Origin: Antedon mediterranea
Taxonomy: Eukaryota > Echinodermata > Crinoidea > Comatulida > Antedonidae
Assembly: GCF_964355755.1 (NCBI RefSeq)
Contig: NC_092674.1
Coordinates: forward strand, 28,942,001 to 29,006,000
Reading direction: 5' to 3'
DNA length: 64,000 nt
Shown here: piece after piece, positions 50,601 through 64,000 of the stretch
How positions within the stretch are numbered: the first letter of the stretch is position 1
How the letters are laid out: each line of letters opens with the position of its first letter
Notes under the pieces: generated by a model
Told to the model about the DNA's origin: nothing
Databases searched by the model: none
What the model saw: the letters and a program-made list of their open reading frames with translations, nothing else
Position numbers and translations under genes: made by a program

Positions 50601-52293
50601 ATGTCGTTATGCAAAGGAGGGACTTTGTACGCAACAAAATATTATTCAACATCAACTCCAATCTTCGTTGTTCCATAGAGGTGTTTACCGTCTTTTGAAA
50701 CATGAAGCTAATCAACAGGGATTGGAACTTACAGATGCAGATTATTCACAAAAACTGTTAACATTATCTCCAGATCATCTTACCATCAAATGTCTCAACA
50801 ACCTAAAAACCCATTTTCAGAAATTTGGAGACATAATTGAAGGAAGTACATTTGAACCACATTGCTTCCTTGAAAGAAGAGAAGATAAAGCAACAATATT
50901 TATAAGGCATGACGATTCAGATGATTCAGATAACTTTCAAATTCTAAAACTAATGTTGGTAGAAAAAGTAGGTGAACTTACTGGAGTGTTGAGCAACATG
51001 GAAGTGGCGCTGATGATTTGTAGTGATCCAAATAATATACAGAAAGTGTTAAGTACTCGTAATATTCAGGCTTTAGATGAAAACAAATTTAAAAAAATGT
51101 CATTGCCAGAATTGGGATCCCGTGTACCAGATGATGTTGTAGAATCTTTGAATAACCATCCATTCAATGACTTTAGACCTGGAGAGTATGTTGTATATGA
51201 GCGAGAAGACCAAGATGAAGTTTATGTTTATGCGAAAGTATTACGAAAGATATCATGCAATACTTCAGAGAGCAGTTCTCTCAACAGGATGTACGAAATA
51301 GACTATGGGAAAGTGAAAATAGTCAGCACGTTGAGTTTATACAAGTGGCTGTCACATAATTCTAATGAAACAAGTCAGGATGTAGGCATGGATTTACAGC
51401 GATATGTAGCCTCTGAAAATAACCCATTGGGTAGTGAAGAAACTTCAGTACCACAAACCTATGACAATCTCGACGACACTAAATCCACAGTGTCGGACGA
51501 ACTAGAAGAGATTTGGAAACTTGAAGTTCAAGAAAGGAAAAAAGCAATCAAACGCTTGTACTTAAAATGGCACCCAGATAAAAATCCCGACCATGAAGAA
51601 TTTTGCAATGAGGTATTTAAGCATCTGAAAAATGAAGTTGATCGTTTAGAAAAGGGTCGTCCCAGAAACTCAATGAATTATTACACATCTGATTTTGGAA
51701 CATGGGATGAACCATTTAGAGGATGGGACGAAAGAGCCCGAAGGTATAGAAGTAATAGATATCATTTCAATTCTGGTTCCTCACCAAGATATAATTTTGG
51801 TTCGTCATCCGGATACAATTTTGGATCATCATCTGGATTTAGTGGTTATCGCAACTTTACATCTTATACCTCAACACCTAGTCAACGTGATGCAAAGTTA
51901 TCACAAAGTCAAGCACGCCATGACTTCTTTGCAGCCGGCAATGATGTTGATGGCAGCCATCCAAGTTATGAATGGGTTGCTTATAAGTGTTTACAAGCAG
52001 CCGAGAAGTCACTAAAAGCTGCTATATTATCAAGTACAGGAGGAAACTACATGACACATGATATTAGACATTTGTTAATCACAGTTGAAGGTATACCAAA
52101 CTGCCCAAATGGTCTACGTAAACATGTCAGTGAGCTGTGTACTCATGGTAAGGATCAGAATACCGCACGTTATTATTGGGGTAATACAATTCCACATAAC
52201 AGATATAGTAGTGAAGATGCCAACATCTGTATTTCAAATGCAGGAGCAATTTTAGACATGATGGACACACTGATTGAAGGATCACCGATTTAA
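32616..52293 (+). CDS. SACS-like: Sacsin-like giant co-chaperone, copy B (5361 aa, 5 coding exons)
   Basis: Coding exons are 32616-32640 (an in-frame ATG at 32613 would add one Met), 33548-33636, 35014-35284, 35748-37283 and 38129-52293. Exons 1, 2 and 3 have exactly the same lengths as in copy A, and all phases match. An in-frame TAG at 32595-32597 precedes the start MSDEDEGEDNFTFGQREPP, again excluding an upstream ubiquitin-like domain through this exon. The four E-x3-N-[AS]-D-D boxes are at about residues 39-46, 1382, 2404 and 3366. The J domain HPD is at about 5122 and HEPN at about 5232-5355. Copy B lacks the linker expansion of copy A near 23530-23660 but has an FGSSSGY-repeat linker before HEPN. 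The tandem position, equal structure and same strand show a segmental duplication. Function beyond sacsin-type chaperoning cannot be read from the sequence. Confidence 0.93.
33684..34705. mobile_element. Non-autonomous piggyBac-like element in copy B intron 2
   Basis: The left end is CACTTTGACTGCCA and the right end is its reverse complement TGGCAGTCAAAGTG. The left flank is TTAA (33680-33683) and the right flank TTAC (34706-34709), one change from the TTAA duplication typical of piggyBac. The 1022-bp interior has no transposase frame and includes a second TTGGCAGTCAAGCG subterminal copy near 34660. Confidence 0.65.
34781..34959 (+). mobile_element. MITE copy 5, near intact, copy B intron 2
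   Basis: TAAGCTCTGTCTACACTATC at the left mirrors GATAGTGTAGACAGAGCTTT at the right. Internal AAATATGGTAGTG repeats and a TCATGTCCATATATGG arm match copies 4 and 6. Confidence 0.85.
37367..37866. mobile_element. Tigger/pogo-like non-autonomous element in copy B intron 4
   Basis: The left terminus CAGTAGAACCTGTGTTTTACG is mirrored on the right by CGTAAAATGAAGGTTCTACTG. CAGTAGAACC is a typical pogo/Tigger end, and a TA precedes the left end. Internal TGATTTTACG repeats lie near both ends. No coding frame was seen in the 500 bp. Confidence 0.65.
51485..52285 (+). other. Copy B C-terminus: J domain, repeat linker, HEPN domain
   Basis: The J domain (about 51485-51665) has WHPDKNPDHEEF with HPD intact. 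The linker at 51770-51850 contains repeated FGSS units (NFGSSSGY twice). HEPN begins ARHDFFAAGNDVDGSHPSYEW and continues with AYKCLQAAEKSLKAAI and HDIRHLLITVEGIPNCP. The protein ends ILDMMDTLIEGSPI. Confidence 0.9.
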
Positions 52294-52580
52294 ATAACGA
52301 TAATCATTTATACTATTCTGTTTCTGTCAAAAAACGAATGATAATTATTAAGAATTGTTTTGTTTTAAATTTAATAATTATGCTATATTACTGGATAACC
52401 GTGATTTATTAATAGACATGATGCACTTATTGAAGGATCACCGATTTAAATAACGATAATCACTTTTACTATTCTGTTTCTGTGAAAAAAAACCGTAACA
52501 AAATGATAAAATTAAGAATTGTTTTGTTTTAAACTTGATAATTAAACTATATTACTTGATAACCATGATTTATTAACTGC
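52257..52580 (+). repeat. Tandem duplication of the last codons and 3' UTR of copy B
   Basis: The block starting CATGATGGACACACTGATTG (52257-52416) is repeated at 52417-52580 with a few changes. Both units include ATTGAAGGATCACCGATTTAAATAACGATAATCA and TTAAGAATTGTTTTGTTTTAAA. The functional stop is in the first unit; the second lies entirely downstream. Confidence 0.85.
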
Positions 52581-54040
52581 AAATGTACATCAGCCTCAGT
52601 CTTAAAAATAAGTATACAAATGGTCATTAACAACGATGTTAGCATTTTAAAGTTTTTAGTACAGTAATTGAAAATACAATGTTGGGAATAATCAGTGACA
52701 ACTAAACAAGTACTAAACAATACCTTACTGTTTGTAAGATATTTAATTCATTTGTGCATACGCATAGGCCTATCTCTACTAAATTTTAATCATTTTGTGT
52801 ATAATAGTATAACAGAAATTTGTAATGCATTATTGTTAACATAGCTATGTAGGCCTAATGTAATAATCAAAGCTAAACAATTTTAAATGATACAAGACAT
52901 ATATTTATTTGGAATATTTAAGCATTTAGATTTATTAAGATTCAAAGACAGTTCAGGCATGCATGTTATAGACCTATGTCAGATAGATAGTTTTTTCCAG
53001 AACCTGTTTTACTCGCGTGCGTTTTGAATTAAATCATTGTTTAAAGCTGGAATTGTGTTCCATTGTAAAATAATGTTATGATGTATTCTTAAGATGTTGG
53101 TTTGTGTATGATTTAAAGAGAACGTTATTTTAGTAACGGTAAATGTCGGACCCCAAAACGTGACGTGAATAATTAGAAATCACTAGAATTAGATTGTTTC
53201 ATTCTTTATGGATATTGTAGAATAGGCCTAATGTAATCTTAACATTATTAAACATCTTCCAAGTACTTCAGTACGTTTTAAAATTGTCAGGAATAATTGT
53301 AAATAATGTTCATGATTTTATATTGTTTTGTTATTATTTGTCATAAATAAGACCTTAATTATCTTTGGTTAATGATTTAACATTCATCATGTCATTGTTG
53401 TGTTTTATACGATATTTTAATCAATAGTTGCACGTGTGTTGTGGTAGTTTAGTTACAGTACACTTTCAAATATATTGGTGTTGGTATAAACATTTTACGG
53501 CAAAGTTACTACTTTTAAATTGTAATGATAAGCGCGTATTTTCAAGTGCGTATTAATTAGTAGCAATCGCGTATTAGTAGCAATCGCGATGATAGTAATA
53601 AGCAGAATTTTATATAATGTCGGTATAAGATCTAGATACCAATAACCGTAAAGGAAAGTATGTCTATTGCCGCTTTTGGATCTTTTTATTGGTTTAATGG
53701 GATCAAAGCGCTCTTTGCCGACAGCTGCATGCTGAATCTGTAACTGATAATTACTTTTTTATTGGAATAAAATCATTACGAATCACACACATTTTAAAAT
53801 TGTATTATTGGATTGTTATTTTGTTTGTTTTTGTTTTAATACAAAATTACTTAAGTATCGTTTTGGCCTATACCAACCAGTTCGTTGACTCTTACCAGCT
53901 CCAGAAAGAAAAACCACTGATTAGTGATACCTGATCCCAACCATCTAAGAATATCCACCAGAAAATGTTTTTATTTGGGGTGCGCATGCAAAAGAACGAT
54001 ATTTGTAATCATGTTGATTAAAATAGGCCTATTGTTCAAC
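52581..54040. other. Gene-poor DNA downstream of copy B
   Basis: Blocks resembling the 3' flank of copy A are visible: TTTACTCGCGTGCGTTTT near 53009 and GGAATAAAATCATTACGAATCACACA near 53764. No open frame with family similarity and no RNA gene was recognised. Confidence 0.5.
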
Positions 54041-54044
54041 GACG

Positions 54045-54460
54045 ATATGCAGTTTTACATGTCGACGATTACAGTTTAAATATCGACGATTACAGTTTTA
54101 AATGTCGAAGATAGCAGTTTTAAATGTCGACGACTACAGTTTTGAATGTCGATGACTACTATACAGTATGTCGACGACTACAGTTTTAAATGTCGACGAC
54201 TACGGTTTAAATGTTGATGACTACCATTTTAAATGTCGAAGAATGCAGTTTTAAATTTCGACGACTACTATACAGTTTAAACGTCGACGACTACCATTTT
54301 AAATGTCGACGACTACTATTTTAAATGTCGACGATTACAGTTTTAAATGTTGACGACTACAGTTTTAAATGTCGACGACTACCATTTTAAATGTCAACGA
54401 CTTCAGTTTTAAATGTCGGCGATTGTAGTTTTAAATATCGACGATTGCAGTTTTAATTTT
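54045..54460 (+). repeat. About 22-bp GTCGACGACTACAG minisatellite
   Basis: The unit ATGTCGACGACTACAGTTTTAA recurs about 18 times with variants such as GATTACAG, ACTACCAT and ACTACTAT. It is less homogeneous than the other arrays in the window and looks older. Confidence 0.85.
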
Positions 54461-55135
54461 GCAATGACGATGATAGACATTGAATAATGATGATGTGGTA
54501 TTATGGTAATGAGATATGACATTATTGATTGTTGGAAATAACTGCCATTGTGCGGTGTTTTTGTTGGAAGGGCTGGATAAAGCATTAGCCATTCCTTTAC
54601 CAGCAGCTGGGTCTTACTGATCCTCACATACTGGAATAAAATCATAACGATTGCACATGTTAAAATCGTATTATTGATTGTTGTTTTGTCTGTTCCTGTT
54701 TAACTACATTTGTAGCGAACAGCTAACTAATAAACGAATTAATAAATATATTACTGTGTGATGCCTACTCACTATGCCAGTGATGCATGTTGTACAGTTT
54801 TTAAATAAATACCTCTTCTCCAGGAGGAAGACAACACTTAGCGAAACTGGTCGCGATCCTACCAACAACATTTCCAGAACGGTTTTTCAGTATAGTTGAT
54901 ACAAAAAAACACCGATATTATTGCATTGACAATGGATAACGGTTTATGCACTGACAACTAATGTAATTTGAATTGAGTGATGATATTAAAGGATTTTACA
55001 TATTAAATAAGACAGTAGTGTCGATGAATGATGATGCGATTATTTGATAATAACGCTGAGATATTACTAATTGTACATTCCATTTGAGCACTGTTATGTA
55101 CAGTGAGAAACTACTGTATTACGACTATTATAGAA

Positions 55136-56160
55136 AACTAGCAATTGTACCCGCCCCAGGGCGGGTTTTAAAATTAGTTTAAAGCCTTCTCAGTACATAA
55201 CACCCGACGCCAATACCTCCCTATAATCACCACCCCCACCCCTCTTCAATAACACCCCACACTCTTTTTCTTTAAAAACCACAATTTTCCAACCACAATT
55301 CTGGTCAATTTTTGATAGCCTACTACCCCTAGCCTAAGCAATCCCCACTATCTTCTGAACCCCAACTCCCCACCAAATCCCGTACTTTTTTAAATGTAGT
55401 TTAAAACCTTCCCGGTACAATTGCGATTATTTTGATACCCCATAATGTATGGTTACATGCAGAAACAGAAATTTTTATAATGAAACAATGAAAGTAGGTC
55501 ATTTTGACCACATTTTGGCCCCTAACTTGGATCCTAGATCCAAGTTAGGGGCCAGATACAAAATCTTGATTTAAAAGACCGATACATAGCTGGATATGGT
55601 TAAAGCACTTTGCTAAATGTGTAAATGAATAGGTGTCATATTGGTTAATGATTGAAATATGTATATCTATATCTATATTTCCCCAAACACTTTCCTGAGG
55701 ATAATTGAAATACTGTAAAACCTTTGTAGTATAATTTACAATTCGATAGCCTACAACCCCAAGCCCTAGCAAAAATGCTATTCAACTGACATCACAAACC
55801 ACCCCCTCCCCCGTCTCCCACAAAAACCCCTGGACTCAGGGGATTTTTTAAATGTAGTTTAAAATCTCCCGGGTACAATTGCCATCATTTTGATACCCCA
55901 TATGTATGGTTACATGCAGAAACAGAAATTTGTATAACGAACAAACATCGAAAGTGGGGATTTTGACCAAATTTTGGTCCCTAACTTGGATCCTAGGTGG
56001 CGGATGATGTTCAAATATAGCTTAGAACATTCCCGGCACAATTGCGGTCATTTTGATAGCCCATATGTAAGATTATGTGCAGTAACAACATTTTGTATAA
56101 CGAACAAACAAACGAACAAACAAACAAACAGACAGACAAACTCTCTCACTTATAATATAG
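55136..56160 (+). repeat. Composite block of an uncharacterised interspersed repeat
   Basis: It begins CTAGCAATTGTACCCGCCCC and ends with an AACAAACAAACAGACAGACA tract and ACTTATAATATAGATG. Inside, the block GGTACAATTGCNATCATTTTGATACCCC occurs at about 55413, 55871 and 56035, each followed by CCATATGTATGGTTACATGCAG-type sequence. An inverted segment creates a perfect palindrome at 55516-55554. Similar sequence occurs at 13285-13545. Confidence 0.65.
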
Positions 56161-56227
56161 ATGCGTGAAGAAAATCTGCGCTGTGAGAGCTCTTCTGTCT
56201 ACTCCAATATAAATCGATTTTCCGCAG

Positions 56228-56533
56228 GGAGGGACTGGGTATTATACAGTCACCATTGCAAGGAGGGACTGGGTATTATACAGTCACCATTGCAAGGAGG
56301 GACTGGGTATTATACAGTCACCATTGCAAGGAGGGACTGGGTATTATACAGTCACCATTGCAAGGAGGGACTGGGTATTATACAGTCACCATTGCAAGGA
56401 GGGACTGGGTATTATACAGTCACCATTGCAAGGAGGGACTGGGTATTATACAGTCACCATTGCAAGGAGGGACTGGGTATTATACAGTCACCATTGCAAG
56501 GAGGGACTGGGTATTATACAGTCACCATTGCAA
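56228..56533 (+). repeat. Nine identical 34-bp tandem units
   Basis: The unit begins GGAGGGACTGGGTATTATAC and ends AGTCACCATTGCAA. I read all nine copies as identical. Because 34 is not a multiple of three and the unit has no stops in sense frames, it makes three long but meaningless overlapping open frames. Confidence 0.97.
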
Positions 56534-57190
56534 GGTTATTTACATCACATCATGCTCATTTATGGAAAATATCCCAGGTTGTTATTGTACAATAGTATCA
56601 TAAATAGTGTCTTATTTTATTACCGTATGCCCACATCATTTAGAATGTTTAATGACGTTTTATAAATAGCATATCTATGTAATTTTTTATCCTTTTTATC
56701 TTGGTTTATTCTCGCTATTTTATTCCTTGTTAATAATATCATGTAGCATTTATTATTTATTTATTTCGGTATAAAAAAGACATATATATACAAAAAAGTA
56801 GCAGAAGCTGAAAGTATTGCATTCATATAAAATCAGTATAAAAGGTACACAAAAACATCAAAACATAGAAAAGTAATAATACATGTATTAACCTGGTCTA
56901 AAGGCACCAACAAGTAGGTAAAAGTTAATACGACACATTATCTACCGACTATTATCAGATAATAAAAGTTGCAAATACGGAGCACGTTACTTATGTACTG
57001 TGGTGTACCATTTTCGTACTACAATCAGAAATCCAAAGGTCGCTTTGCAATTCATATTTGCAGGTAAACATCAGATTCGGAAGAAATTTCATAAATACAA
57101 CAGTATAATAACAAATGTATTGGATGTTTGGAAAATAACAATGAAGTTTCTTGAATCAAGTTAAATGTATGAGAAACATTGACAGTAGAA
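56534..57190. other. Upstream region of TMEM184C
   Basis: AT-rich DNA with no clear TATA box or conserved module that I can support. The transcription start and 5' UTR of TMEM184C must lie here. Confidence 0.4.

Positions 57191-64000
<6,810 letters not shown>

Noticed and set aside
55545-55772. Minus-strand open frame of 75 residues in the composite repeat
   Set aside because: It spans interspersed-repeat sequence, with no protein family features.
56161-56665. Three overlapping open frames of 113-144 residues
   Set aside because: They are the 34-bp repeat read in three frames, with no protein-like content or splice context.

Overview
The window is animal nuclear DNA. It is AT-rich, has GT-AG introns, tRNA-derived SINEs, many short inverted-repeat DNA elements, and three recognisable metazoan genes. 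The frequent 'taggcctagg'-type words and the repeat style resemble marine deuterostome invertebrates, especially echinoderms. That is an impression, not a determination.

Layout. (1) 1-3589, minus: the first eight coding exons of RRM1, the ribonucleotide reductase large subunit. The gene runs off the left edge, and an E2F-like promoter lies at about 3600-3860. (2) 5820-27972, plus: a sacsin-like gene (copy A) of five coding exons encoding 5374 residues. The last exon is 14.2 kb. Its 5'-leader intron holds a complete non-autonomous hAT element and a CpG-rich 43-bp tandem array. (3) 31367-52293, plus: a tandem paralogue (copy B) with the same five-exon structure, encoding 5361 residues. Its introns hold a piggyBac-like element, a Tigger-like element and a MITE. 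(4) 52294-57190: gene-poor DNA with three tandem-repeat or composite-repeat blocks. (5) 57191-64000, plus: TMEM184C, eight coding exons, running off the right edge. Intron 3 carries a broken antisense Penelope-like retroelement.

The centre of interest is the sacsin pair. Each protein has four Hsp90-type (GHKL) sacsin repeat regions, a J domain with an intact HPD and a C-terminal HEPN domain. Human sacsin has a ubiquitin-like domain, three such regions, and the same J and HEPN ends. Both window genes have an in-frame stop just upstream of the start codon, so the ubiquitin-like domain appears truly absent. The two copies share a conserved upstream module (CCAAT, kappaB-like site, ACGTG-containing block), identical splice phases, and tracts of near-perfect nucleotide identity that point to gene conversion. 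A plausible reading, which is inference, is a local chaperone family with co-regulated, possibly stress- or immune-responsive members. RRM1 and TMEM184C look like unrelated neighbours.
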